NCBI GenBank assembly: GCA_950097015.1
Contig: CATNEN010000038.1
Coordinates: forward strand, 16,300,001 to 16,364,000
Length of the DNA stretch: 64,000 bases
Direction of reading: 5' to 3'
DNA from: Macrostomum hystrix
Taxonomy: Eukaryota; Platyhelminthes; Macrostomidae
The position numbers and the translations under genes are program-made. How positions within the stretch are numbered: the first letter of the stretch is position 1; each line of letters starts with the position of its first letter. The notes under the pieces are model-generated. The model saw nothing but the letters and a program-made list of their open reading frames with translations, was not told where the DNA came from and made no database searches. Shown here one piece after another: positions 1-11,200 of this stretch.

Positions 1-541
1 CGGCTTCGCGAGGCGCCTTCGCCACTTCGGCAGTTAGAAGATCGACAGCGGCGGAGGCTGCAGCAGCTCCACCATCGGCAGTAGTTGTAGAAGCTGCCGC
101 AGTTGCAGCCAGCAGTCTAGCCTTCAGCGATAGAACAGCCGGACTGCTGGGAAAGCTAGCCTCAGCCTGTTCTAGCCACATCCTTGCCGATTCAAGATCC
201 GCTAGGCAACCAGCGGCAGCCTGGCGAGTCAGGACGGAGCAGACGGAGATCAGCAGGGACTTCTGGCCCCGATCCAGCTCATAAGCTTGCCTATAGGCGG
301 ACAGAGCGGCCGAGTCGTCTTTCATCGCTTCGGCAATTTGACCGCGAAGTGTGTGAGCAGGGGCAAAGTCCAGATTGGCCTTCATATAGAAGTCCAGGTG
401 TTGCTTAGCAGATTGGTAATCTTTAACATCGTAGTAGAGCTTGGCAAATTGAAAGCCGCGCGACTGTTGCTCCCTGGGATCTTTGGATCGGCTCAGTATG
501 CTGGCCACCTGTTTGTCAACCTGTTGCTTAGTCCGAAACAT
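1..541 (-). CDS. RANBP2: RanBP2/Nup358-like nucleoporin, N-terminal TPR exon (partial)
   Basis: The minus strand is open from an ATG at 541 to the window edge, giving 180 residues starting MFRTKQQVDKQVAS. Seen: residues 1-75 hold GFQFAKLYYDVKDYQSAKQH and AYRQAYELD, and a later WLEQAEASFPSSPAVLSLK stretch. These line up one after another with the N-terminal tetratricopeptide region of human RanBP2 as I recall it (FAKLYYEAKEYDLAKKY, then YWLERAAKLFPGSPA). RanBP2/Nup358 forms the cytoplasmic filaments of the nuclear pore; its TPR region anchors it to the pore and is followed in the family by Ran-binding, zinc-finger and SUMO E3 regions, which must lie outside this window. The ATG is chosen because homology starts right there. 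An alanine-rich patch near residue 145-165 is less conserved. No intron is seen inside. Confidence 0.85.
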   Translation of the reverse strand, partial: MFRTKQQVDKQVASILSRSKDPREQQSRGFQFAKLYYDVKDYQSAKQHLDFYMKANLDFAPAHTLRGQIAEAMKDDSAALSAYRQAYELDRGQKSLLISVCSVLTRQAAAGCLADLESARMWLEQAEASFPSSPAVLSLKARLLAATAAASTTTADGGAAAASAAVDLLTAEVAKAPREA

Positions 542-696
542 GCCGACACCGGTTTGGACTTGTCTTGTGTGAACCAATTTAAAATTCGATTTAGATTAGC
601 AGTAGTTTAGCTGAAATGGGGCACAAAATTAGATGAGAATTTTAGCGATCTGCGTCACTACGAATTGCAGGGAGGATTCGAGTCTAGGCTGTAGCC

Positions 697-2640
697 ACAT
701 AAGCACTGCAGCCACATGGACTAAAGAGACTAGGGTGTGTTCTCTGAGCATAGATTTGAGCACTGCAGCCACATGGACTCAAGAGACTAGGGTGTGTTTT
801 TTGAGCATAGATTTCAGCACTGCAGCCACATGGACTCAAGAGACTAGGGTGTGTTTTTTGAGCATAGATTTCAGCACTGCAGCCACATGGACTCAAGAGA
901 CTAGGGTGTGTTCTCTGAGCATAGATTTGAGCACTGCAGCCACATGGACTCAAGAGACTAGGGTGTGTTTTTTGAGCATAGATTTCAGCACTGCAGCCAC
1001 ATGGACTCAAGAGACTAGGGTGTGTTCTCTGAGCATAGATTTGAGCACTGCAGCCACATGGACTCAAGAGACTAGGGTGTGTTTTTTGAGCATAGATTTC
1101 AGCACTGCAGCCACATGGACTCAAGAGACTAGGGTGTGTTCTCTGAGCATAGATTTCAGCACTGCAGCCACATGGACTCAAGAGACTAGGGTGTGTTCTC
1201 TGAGCATAGATTTCAGCACTGCAGCCACATGGACTCAAGAGACTAGGGTGTGTTTTTTGAGCATAGATTTCAGCACTGCAGCCACATGGACTCAAGAGAC
1301 TAGGGTGTGTTCTCTGAGCATAGATTTCAGCACTGCAGCAACATGGACTCAAGAGACTAGGGTGTGTTTTTTGAGCATAGATTTCAGCACTGCAGCCACA
1401 TGGACTCAAGAGACTAGGGTGTGTTCTCTGAGCATAGATTTGAGCACTGCAGCCACATGGACTCAAGAGACTAGGGTGTGTTTTTTGAGCATAGATTTCA
1501 GCACTGCAGCCACATGGACTCAAGAGACTAGGGTGTGTTTTTTGAGCATAGATTTGAGCACTGCAGCCACATGGACTAAAGAGACTAGGGTGTGTTCTCT
1601 GAGCATAGATTTGAGCACTGCAGCCACATGGACTAAAGAGACTAGGGTGTGTTTTTTGAGCATAGATTTCAGCACTGCAGCCACATGGACTCAAGAGACT
1701 AGGGTGTGTTTTTTGAGCATAGATTTGAGCACTGCAGCCACATGGACTCAAGAGACTAGGGTGTGTTTTTTGAGCATAGATTTCAGCACTGCAGCCACAT
1801 GGACTCAAGAGACTAGGGTGTGTTCTCTGAGCATAGATTTCAGCACTGCAGCCACATGGACTCAGGAGACTAGGGTGTGTTCTCTGAGCATAGATTTGAG
1901 CACTGCAGCCACATGGACTCAAGAGACTAGGGTGTGTTCTCTGAGCATAGATTTCAGCACTGCAGCCACATGGACTCAAGAGACTAGGGTGTGTTCTCTG
2001 AGCATAGATTTCAGCACTGCAGCCACATGGACTCAAGAGACTAGGGTGTGTTCTCTGAGCATAGATTTCAGCACTGCAGCCACATGGACTCAAGAGACTA
2101 GGGTGTGTTCTCTGAGCATAGATTTCAGCACTGCAGCCACATGGACTCAAGAGACTAGGGTGTGTTCTCTGAGCATAGATTTCAGCACTGCAGCCACATG
2201 GACTCAAGAGACTAGGGTGTGTTCTCTGAGCATAGATTTCAGCACTGCAGCCACATGGACTCAAGAGACTAGGGTGTGTTCTCTGAGCATAGATTTGAGC
2301 ACTGCAGCCACATGGACTCAGGAGACTAGGGTGTGTTCTCTGAGCATAGATTTGAGCACTGCAGCCACATGGACTAAAGAGACTAGGGTGTGTTCTCTGA
2401 GCATAGATTTGAGCACTGCAGCCACATGGACTCAGGAGACTAGGGTGTGTTCTCTGAGCATAGATTTGAGCACTGCAGCCACATGGACTAAAGAGACTAG
2501 GGTGTGTTCTCTGAGCATAGATTTGAGCACTGCAGCCACATGGACTAAAGAGACTAGGGTGTGTTCTCTGAGCATAGATTTGAGCACTGCAGCCACATGG
2601 ACTAAAGAGACTAGGGTGTGTTATTTGAGCATAGCCCTGA
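697..2640. repeat. 57-bp minisatellite, about 34 copies
   Basis: Near-perfect tandem repeat with a 57-bp period; each unit contains CACTGCAGCCACATGGACT and ACTAGGGTGTGTT. Two coupled variants alternate (TTCTCTGAGC or TTTTTTGAGC) together with CAAGAG, AAAGAG or CAGGAG. Because 57 is a multiple of three and the unit lacks stops, long open frames exist on both strands (about 725 and 661 codons). Variants change the predicted residues freely, so I read it as non-coding satellite. It sits about 155 bp upstream of the RanBP2-like start codon, that is, in its promoter or 5' region. Confidence 0.95.
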
Positions 2641-3358
2641 GCACAGTTAAAAAATATAGAAAACAGCAAGTCAAGGCCACAATTAGAAAATACGCATTTA
2701 AAATGAAAGCCAGTATTTCAACTTTTAATTCACATGTGAATCTAACACAAAAATTGTTTTTTGCAGATCTTACGAAACAAACGAACCTAGCTAAATTCCT
2801 AAATGTATAGTTAAAAGTACGAGTTACATAAAAACTTTTTCTTAAAGCAAAGCAAAGAAACTTTGCAGAATTACAACAGCAAGAAGCCGTTAGCTATCAA
2901 GGTGATCAATATAATAGAATTAACATTATAGAAAAAAACTAAATTTTCAAAGCGAAATGGCTACATTGCTACATTAAAACAAAACAAATTATTAAACATC
3001 TAAATCTAAGCAATAGGAAATACTGTAGCGATTGTAGCTCAACTAGTCATATCTGACCAGGGTTATTATTGCGGAAAATTCTTCAAAACATCCATGGCTT
3101 CAATTACTTTACAGTTTATAGATAGAGAAATTAAAACTTGTAACTATAGGTGATAATCAAACGATCATGATTCTACGAACGCATCGATCGCCAGGCAAAA
3201 AATGCTAGAAAATATTAAAAAATTAGGTTTTAAAAATTAGCTCGTACATAACTGATTTCTCTTAAAAAATTGACGCATAGAAACAGTTATAAGAAACGAT
3301 TGCATAAAGTAAAATCTAATTTTGTCAATTTGTCAATCACATTCATACAAACATTTTG
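2641..3358. other. AT-rich intergenic stretch
   Basis: Lies between the 57-bp array and the 3' end of the transporter gene. AT-rich with short open frames only. I see no coding exon, RNA gene or recognisable repeat. Confidence 0.6.
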
Positions 3359-6300
3359 TCACACCTGTTTGTGCTCAGAATGCGGATGATGGCTAGACTC
3401 ATAGTCCAGGTGTACAAAGGCGCGCTCAACAAATTCTAATCGTTCCAGCTTGCACTGCAGCGATTCGCCAATATCGTGCGACTCTTTTAGACTCATCTCG
3501 GCTGGCAGGACAATGTCCACTTCGACTAGGAAATTGTTGCCTATGTGGAATGCTCGCACTGTGTCAATCTCTCTTACTAGGGGATGATGATTTAGGCACA
3601 GGTAGGTGATCTGTTTGAGAAAGTCCGGATGAGCAGTGTAGCCAGTGAGCAGACGGACCTGTTATGAGTTAGAGTACATACTCTGATAAAGTACAAAGTA
3701 ATTAGTTGAAAAATAGTTTGACTGCAGCAAACACACACAAATAAGTATGTTGCTATTGGGTGAAACAGCTATCATTATTAGTATTCTTGTAAATAGAGGG
3801 TCGGTGGCAGACCGGTTAACGCGTTTGCCTCTCGCCCCACGGTCCCTGAGTTCGATTCCGCGGCGAGGCCACATTCATTTGGAGCGCAGCCACGCAGAGA
3901 AGGCTTGGGGGCTTGTCGTGCAATTTACGCCCTTAAGGGCCGACCTCCAAGGCACAGTGAAGTGTACACTGCCTGACGATGAGAAAGTCAGTGCAGATGT
4001 ACACACCTGTGTGAGTGTGTGCCTGCGTACAGTATCTGTGTGCGTGTGTGCTCAGGAGTCAGCGAAATGGGCAGAATTGCCTCATCGCTGGCTGTGGGTC
4101 TAGTGTCACCAAATGATGTGCCATTGCCCGCAGCCCTTTTGTAATAATAATAATGATTATTTTTGTTATTATCGTTGCAAATACAAGCCATTAGCGGTGG
4201 TGGCCTGAAACGAGAGGTCATAAGTTCGAATCTTAACCAAGGAGTAAGACACTTAATTGCAGATTGAATTCACTCAATCTACGAAGACTATTAGCTGGAG
4301 TCAGTATATGGACCGAACATTTGCAAACAGGTCTTTAGATACGTATTTGAATTATGTAATGCGGCTGTTCGTTTAGCTGACCAAATAACAGTTGTGTACA
4401 AACATTAGATTGCATATCAAATATCAAATTAGATTCTCATTGAAATGCTTAGACTTGCGCTAAACTGCATTAGATTTTTTGTAACTGCATTAGATTCTTG
4501 CTGAACTTCATTAGATTCTAGCTTAACTGCATTAGATTTTTGGTGAACTGCATTTGATTCTTGTTAAATTTGAATTAGATTCTTGGTAAATGCATTTTAT
4601 TATTGTTAAAATGCATTAGATTCTTGATAAAATGCATTAGATTCTTGGTAAAATGCATTAGATTCTTGGTAAAATGCATTAGATTCTTGGTAAACTGCAT
4701 TAGATTCTTGATAAACTGCATTAGATTCTTGTTAAATTAAAGTAAACAGAACTGCCTAAATTTAAACAGACGTATTTTTTCGTATCGAACTATCCAAATT
4801 TGGTTTGATCTTATTCCATACGGTCAGTTTAAGTGCTAGTAATTATTTTCATAGTAAAATAAATAATTTTCAAACTAACCTGCTCCTTAAGCGTTTGAAC
4901 CCAGGTGTAAATAATGTAGACGCTAATGCCTAAAGCACCGATGGCGTCAAAATAGGGCCAGAGATAGCGAGATAGAACCGTCATAATCAGCACGGTGGAG
5001 TTAGAGATGCAATCATTTCTGTGGTCCTGAGCTAGCGCCTCCGTACTATTGGTTGAGCCTAGCCGGCTGCACAGAAGGTATAGAGTCAATTTGATGGCAA
5101 TCACAGAGCCGACGAGAAAGAACACATAATAGGAGAACATCTTCGATTCTGGAATGAGTTTTTAGTTTTATTAAAGTGCATAATTAGGCACTTCGCTTGG
5201 CGCTGATTACAGTGGCAGAGAGGTCGGACATTCGCACCAAAGTCCCTGATCTCGAATCCGCGTCAAGATCACAAATAACATTATTTACAGTAGAAATACC
5301 ATACGAGGTATTTCAAATACCTTTTTTTCATAATTTCGGTATCTCCTAAAAAATTCAACCAATCGTCATGAAAAGTTGGATCACGGGCAAAAATTTTCTG
5401 CTCTATAAGATAAATCAAATCTTCCAGAATTGCATCGCAAAACATCGGCATCGTCAAGATATTCAACGATTCTCGTCAGGGTGACTAGTTGCCAAGGCAT
5501 CATTTTCTGCTCACAAAATTTCATCATGGAACCATATCGGCTCAACAAACTTTTAATCAGTCGCCTTCAGAACCTTTAACAAAAGCACCCGATCGGCATG
5601 TCAAAGACGGCTGTTTTTATTGAAGGACCCGACGGTCGCCGAATAAGATGATGAAGGGGACTCTGATACCTGGGATCCTTACTATTGAACCAATATAGAT
5701 TCGCCATACATGTTTATAAAGACCAATTCAAGTTGTGCTTGTCACCAGTCTTTGAAAAGAATTGCAGAATATCTAGACGATGCTGTCGCCATACAGGTTT
5801 ATAAAGACCAATTCAAGTTGTGCTTGTCACCAGTCTTTGAAAAGAATTGCAGAATATCTAGACGATGCTGTCGCCATACAGGTTTATAAAGACCAATTCA
5901 AGTTGTGCTTGTCACAAGTCTTTGAAAAGAATCGCAGAATATCTAGACAATGCTGTCGCCATACAGGTTTATAAAGACCAATTCAAGTTGTGCTTGTCAC
6001 CAGTCTTTGACAAGAATTGCAGAATATCTAGACGATGCTGTCGCCATACAGGTTTATAAAGACCAATTCAAGTTGTGCTTGTCACCAGTCTTTGAAAAGA
6101 ATTGCAGAATATCTAGACGATGCTGTCGCCATACAGGTTTATAAAGACCAATTCAAGTTGTGCTTGTCACCAGTCTTTGAAAAGAATCGCAGAATATCTA
6201 GACAATGCTGAAAGTTTGCTAATCGTTAAGGGCCGAAAATTTTGATCTAAATGGTGGACTTTCACGGAAATCGGTAATTCGGTTTCGGAGCTATCGTGAA

Positions 6301-7310
6301 GTAGGCAGTGGGTATTGGAAATGCCCCCGTGATCTTTCTAATGATAATGATAGGCGCTAACCTTCAGTTTCGTCGTTAAAGTAGTACATCGAGGAGAAAT
6401 TCTCGCTGCCGCTGCACCAGACACAGCAGCTGCTCAGAATGCTGGAGGCGTTAAAACTAGGCGGAATCTTAGCTCTAGTTGTTGCCATGGTGATAATGCT
6501 CTCCAATGCCTTAATTATAATCTGCACAGTCGAAGTTGACATTATAACGGCGAGGATAACAATGGAGATTGGCTCCAAGCGTGTCTTGCCTTGCGGATAA
6601 TAATAAGGATTCCTAGTCTTCACCTGACGATTAGCGATCCAAACAACAACACCGCTGACCAAATCAATCATGGAATCAATCAGTGAGCTGATAACGGACA
6701 ATGAGCCAGACAGGCCGATAGCAATAGCTTTGATAATGGCCAGGGACAGGTTGACAAAGAAGCTTAACTGAGCCAATCGAATAGCACAGGCAGTTGCGTT
6801 GGTGTCCTCGTTATCTTTTAATTCGCCGTCCGACATGACAATGTCCGAATAGATTCGATCGAACTGATCAATCAGATTGTCCTGCTTTTTGTAGAATTTT
6901 CGCACCGACTTGTCCATGGCTTTGGTCTCGGCAGTTTTGCCGCGCCGGCGCTCGTTAAAGACGGCAGGCGGCAGCATCCAGGACAGGCCAGCGCTGACGC
7001 CGGCCAGGCGATCGAAATCTGGCAGCCAGGAGGCGCTGACTTTGCGCAGACTGCCCAGGCTGCGCCAACGAGGCGGGCGACGCGCGGCAACAGCGTTGGC
7101 ATTGTCGGCGTCGCCATTTTCAACAGTTTTTGGAGCGGTGGCAGCATTAGTGGAGGACAGATTCTCTGGCACGCTGGTTGATGTTGAACAGCGAGCAATA
7201 GTACTCTTAGACGGCTGCTGCTGCTGCTGCTGCTGTTTTCCTGGTTGCACAAGAGCCACTCTCACTTCAGAATCGTCTGGTGTAGTATTGCCATTTTTCT
7301 TTGCACTCAT
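3359..7310 (-). CDS. Mn-type cation diffusion facilitator transporter
   Basis: Three exons: 7310-6362, 5148-4880 and 3658-3359, total 1518 nt, 505 residues; donors AAG|GTTAGC and CAG|GTTAGT and acceptors CAG fit with matching phases (1, then 0). Seen: a low-complexity, glutamine-rich cytosolic N-terminus, hydrophobic segments at about 178-201, 203-227 and 247-266, and two paired aspartate motifs, DSMID (212-216) in TM2 and DHRND (358-362) in TM5, followed by a soluble C-terminal domain ending in a histidine-rich tail (SSHHPHSEHKQV). Known: DxxxD in both TM2 and TM5 marks the Mn branch of the CDF family (plant MTP8-11 type), which exchanges the metal for protons across organelle membranes. Metal choice here is inferred from those motifs. 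Intron 1 holds a transposon copy and intron 2 a SINE and a 21-bp array. Confidence 0.85.
3798..4160 (+). mobile_element. tRNA-derived SINE, family A, copy 1
   Basis: The tRNA-like head has an A box (GGTGGCAGACCGG) and a perfect B box, GAGTTCGATTCC, followed by GCGGCGAGGCCACA. A body of about 270 bp and an (AAT)n tail follow. The same body is found on the minus strand at about 9280-9596, 23125-23446 and 62440-62760. It lies in intron 2 of the transporter gene, in antisense orientation to it. Confidence 0.85.
4190..4270 (+). mobile_element. tRNA-like SINE head fragment
   Basis: Contains GAGAGGTCATAAGTTCGAAT followed by AAGACACTTAATTG. The B-box sequence and the AAGACACTTAA spacing match the start of SINE family B and its relatives. 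Degenerate; boundaries approximate. Confidence 0.5.
4456..4735. repeat. 21-bp tandem array, about 13 copies
   Basis: Unit approximately TGCATTAGATTCTTGGTAAA(A), degenerate at the left end. Lies in intron 2 of the transporter gene, about 140 bp downstream of its donor. Confidence 0.85.
5205..5275 (+). mobile_element. Degenerate head of SINE family A
   Basis: AGTGGCAGAGAGGTC, then CGCACCAAAGTCCCTGAT and TCGAATCCGCGTCAAGATCACA follow the order of the family A head with scattered mismatches. No body follows: it abuts the inverted-repeat element at 5292. Confidence 0.55.
5292..6350 (+). mobile_element. TTAA-type inverted-repeat element, copy 2 (enlarged)
   Basis: The left end CAGTAGAAATACC matches the right end of the element at 19348-19825 in reverse complement. 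The block near 5330-5390 (GGTATCTCC to CAATCGTCATGAAAAG) is the reverse complement of 19757-19800. The right part (GGTGGACTTTCACGGAAATC, GGAGCTATCGTGAAGTAGG) matches the left part of that element, and the right end CTTTCTAATGATAA is a decayed terminal repeat. It has grown to about 1.06 kb by an internal 85-bp tandem expansion. Lies in intron 1 of the transporter gene. Confidence 0.6.
5695..6210. repeat. 85-bp tandem repeat, about 6 copies
   Basis: Unit runs from GCCATACAGGTTTATAAAGA through CTAGACGATGCTGTC. Copies differ at a few positions (AATTGC/AATCGC, GACGATG/GACAATG). It is an expansion of internal sequence of the inverted-repeat element: a single diverged unit occurs in the copy at 18700-18815. 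Confidence 0.9.
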
Positions 7311-7439
7311 TTCAGAATCAGAATAAAAAAAGTAACTCTGAAATTGTTTAAGGTTTACATGTTAAGGGGGCAGTACTGAACATATATGTTAATGAAAATA
7401 TGTCTATAATAGATACTGTGAGAATCAAGTAACGTTAGA

Positions 7440-7515
7440 AATTCTGAACAAGAGGACGGTAGTTCGAATTTTGGCCCAAGGTTAAACAATTTGTGACCTT
7501 GAATGCGACACTTTT
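7440..7515 (+). mobile_element. Degenerate tRNA-like SINE fragment
   Basis: GGACGGTAGTTCGAATTTTG followed by GGTTAAACAATTTGTGACC resembles the B box and downstream start of the SINE B group. Weak; boundaries approximate. Confidence 0.35.
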
Positions 7516-7585
7516 TTCCTAGAGCTTAAATTATAAAATTATAAGCTATAAAATTAGCACCACTATCAAAGCAATAATAAAACAA

Positions 7586-7872
7586 GAGGTTGTAGCCTTG
7601 TAGTTAGAGCGTCGGAATCGCGACTTAAAGGTCGGGGGTTCGATTCCCGACTCCACTGGAACAAGACAAGACAAGACACTTCCCTTTGTTTTGCTTTAGT
7701 TCACCTAGTTATTAAATGGGTACCAGCAATACTTGGGAAAACTGAAGGTGGGTGTGGCGTCCCGCCAGTCCATGGACTGAACAGCTGTACGCAGCCTTCA
7801 GATGCGCCGCGCAATAGCTGCGGCTGCGCTGTTGGCTGCACATCTGACCAAATTGGGGCAGCATTAGCCAGG
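7586..7872 (+). mobile_element. tRNA-derived SINE, family B, full-length copy
   Basis: The head carries TGTAGTTAGAGCGTCGGA (A-box area) and GGGGGTTCGATTCCCGACTC (B box). The body includes AACAAGACAAGACACTT, a GTGGGTGTGGCGTCC block, CCAGTCCATGGACTGAACAG and a G/C-rich end, CTGCACATCTGACC. Other copies: 42812-43062 (minus), 45975-46225 (plus), 32390-32625 (plus) and fragments. It fills most of the gap between the transporter and PPWD1; the rest of 7311-8204 shows nothing else I can support. Confidence 0.85.
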
Positions 7873-8204
7873 ATAGAAATTATGGTGGGTGGGTGGATAA
7901 TTTCTCTACAATTTTATATTGACTCGTCGTAAACAACGTTTCTTCAAATAAGCAACTTAAAAAATTATGGCGCACAATGTTTCAAACTGCAGTAGGAATA
8001 TTTTCACATAAACAAAATAAGTTACCAATCAATTACACAATGCATTATTAACAAAAGAAGCCATTAATAACAGAGAAAAGTTTAAGCTGCTTGTTAATGA
8101 TTGTTTGTCAGTTCAAATCCGCACGATTTCACAATGAAGCCGCACTAACCGGAAATAAAATTCATAGATTTAAATAAAATGCGATCCACAAGGCTCAGGC
8201 AGCA

Positions 8205-11200
8205 CTACTTAATAGTAATGCTAACAATGCGAATATCCTCCAGCGGTTTATCAGTCTTGGTGCTGGTTTTAACAGACGCAATCCTTTGCACAACATCCAT
8301 GCCCTGTTTGACTCGGCCAAACACGGTGTGCTTATCATCTAGCCAAGGAGTTGGAGCCACAGTGATGAAGAACTGCGATCCGTTAGTATTGGGCCCGGCA
8401 TTGGCCATGCTCATTGTGTAGGGCCGGTCGTGTCTAAGGCTGGCGCAGATTTCGTCTTGAAATTCGCCGCCCCAAATAGATTGGCCGCCGGTGCCGTTGC
8501 CAAGCGGACATCCGGTCTGCACCATGAAGCCTTTGATAACGCGATGAAAGATCAGGCCATTAAAATAGCCGTTGCGGCTGTGCACTGTGAAATTCTCCAC
8601 CGTTTTCGGGCACTCTTTAGGAAACAGAGTGAATGCAATGTCGCCCATTGTGGTGTGCAGAATACCGCCATTGGCTAGCCGACTGTGATCAAAGTCTTCG
8701 GTGGCGGCCAGAATCTCCTCTTTAGTTGGCTTCTCGTTGAGCACATCGCGCTCGGCTCCGCTGTGATCGGGTTCCCGGCGGCTAATCATATAGAAACGAT
8801 TGCGCTTGAAGCCGGTGCAAAATAGGGTGGGATCCGGCTCCGGCGTCCTTAGCAACGGATTGCCGGCAAGTTCTAGTTCCAGACGATGAAGTCCGCTGTC
8901 GCCGGCTGTGACACTGTTAAACTGATTGGCATTCGGCAGGCTCTGGCACAGGGCTAGGCGGACAAATCGTACATTCTCCTGCTGGCAGAGGAAGCGAGAC
9001 ACCCTATTGGTGACTAGGTTGACCACCTTCACGCCAATCGGAGTGGCGTAGATTAAAAAATTGTTGCTCTCATCGAAGACGGCGTTGCCAAATCTGGCGT
9101 TCTCTTGGCTGCGCTCGAGCTCTTTTTCTACGGCCATTCGTTTGCCAAACTCCATGTCGGCTACGATTGGCTTGCGCTGTTGCAGCTCAGAGTAGGACTG
9201 TGCACTCTCGTCTATTACCTAGCATAGTAGGGCAAGGATGCGGTTCATTGCTGGTAGGTGCATGGGTAGGTGAATAGATAATAAGGATAATAATAATTGC
9301 AGGAGGGCTGCGGGCAATGTCACATCTTTTGGTGACACCTGACCCGCAGCCAGCGAGGATGCAATTTTGCCTCATTTCGCTGACTCCTGAGCACACAGAT
9401 ACCGTAAGGCAGGCACTCGCCAACACATATGTGTACATCTGCCCTGCCTTTCTTATCGTCAGGCCTAAATTGCATTACAATTCTCCAAGCCTTCTCTCCG
9501 CGGCTGCGCCCTAAATTAATGTGGCCTCGCCGCGGAATCGAACTTAAAGACTTTGGTGCGAGAGGCAAACGCGTTATCCGCTCTGCCACCGACCCTCCTT
9601 TTGGTGAATAGATAAATAAGTATAAGTATATTGTAGTCTAACCTTCCGCAGTTTGCCAGTGGCGAAGTTAAATATGCGTATCTTGGCATCGCTGCACAGT
9701 AGCACGAGAAGACGGCCGTCGCCAGACACGGTGGCAAACGTGGCATAGGCTTTAGCCTGACAGCAGGCGAACAGATCTGTGTCTGTTTTGTACTGCCACT
9801 TTAACGAGTGCTCAGGAAATGAGTAGCTGCGCTTCGGCCCTGACCAGAATTCGATCATGCCGTCAGTGTCGGCCGAGACAACCACCTCTAAACGGGCATT
9901 GTAGCAAAGTGCTGTCACCGGGGCGTCGTGACCGGCGCCTTCTAGCACTTTTAGCGGCTCGCGCGATCCGCGACCATCGAAGATGTAGACTCTAGGCGAG
10001 TCGCGATCGCTGACCGCTAGAGCTGCAACAGGATCGCCGCTGGCAAAGATCCAGGCTAGACGATGCGGGTAGAAGTCTAGACGACACATGTTGATCATGT
10101 CAAAGTTGCCAACGTCAAACACCTGGACGATTTAGTTGTCAAAACTATTTTTAAGTTTGCATTAAATATTTTTTATATCTTAAATATTCCATAGAAGCCA
10201 AATAAATACGTGACACAGTTCGAGTATCTCAGCCAGTAGAGTATCGACCTAGCTTGAGAATCTCAGTAGATCAAGTCTTGACACAGCTTAAATATCTCGG
10301 TAGGTTGAGTCAAGACCCAGCAAAGTATCTCAGTAGGTCGAGTCTTGACACAGCTTGAGTATCTCAAATAGGTCAAGTTTTGATCCAGCTTGATAATCTC
10401 AGTAGGTCAAGTCTTGACACAGCTTAAATATCTCGGTAGGTCGAGTCAAGACCCAGAAAAATATCTTAGGTCGAGTCTTAAAACAGCTAAATATCTCAGT
10501 AGGTCGATTATAGACCGAGCTTGAGTATTTCAAATAGGTCAAGTTTTGATCCAGCTTGAGTATATCAGTAGGCCGAGTCTTGACCCAACTTAAGTATCCC
10601 AGAAGGTGAACTGTTGTACAAAGTTGAGGATCTGTGCATGACGCATCTAATGACGCGGTATATATTAACTCGTATCTAACACGATTAATTAGAGAAGGGA
10701 GTTCAATCTAACCTTCAACGAGCGATCCTTAGGATCGGCGGCAGCTGTTGAGCATAGCTCGCCATTCCAACTGACTGCCAGATCGCAGACCGGAGCAAGA
10801 TGAGCACGAAAATGCTTTACAAATTCAACGCCGGGGTCCTGCTTGGCCCATAACTTTAAATGGCCATCATTGCTAGCTGTGACTAGCACTCCGCACTGCT
10901 GACTATAGCCGACATGAGTGACAGGCGCCCTGTGCATGTAAGAGCGCTCGTAGTACTGACAACAGGGCAGCCGGTCCAAGTACACTTCTTCGTGTGGCAG
11001 AACTTTAGTTGTAGCAGAAGACTTTGTTGTTTCCTGTTGTCGAGACGGCGATGCATCGTCTGAACTATCGTGTTCCGAAGATTTCCTTGGCCGTTTCGAT
11101 TCTGGAGATTCACTAGTGTCTTTTCTACTTTTGTCAGTAGTATCAGCGTTTATACTGCCATCCTTCCTGCTACTGTGAGTAGTATCATGCTTCCTACTAC

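Noticed and set aside
633..2810. 725-codon plus-strand and 661-codon minus-strand frames
   Set aside because: Both come from the stop-free 57-bp repeat. Variants between copies are mostly residue-changing and no unique coding sequence flanks them.
3798..3880. tRNA-like sequences considered as tRNA genes (also at 7586 and 43062)
   Set aside because: Each is followed by the same SINE body in several copies, the arms pair poorly and no clean anticodon loop could be drawn.
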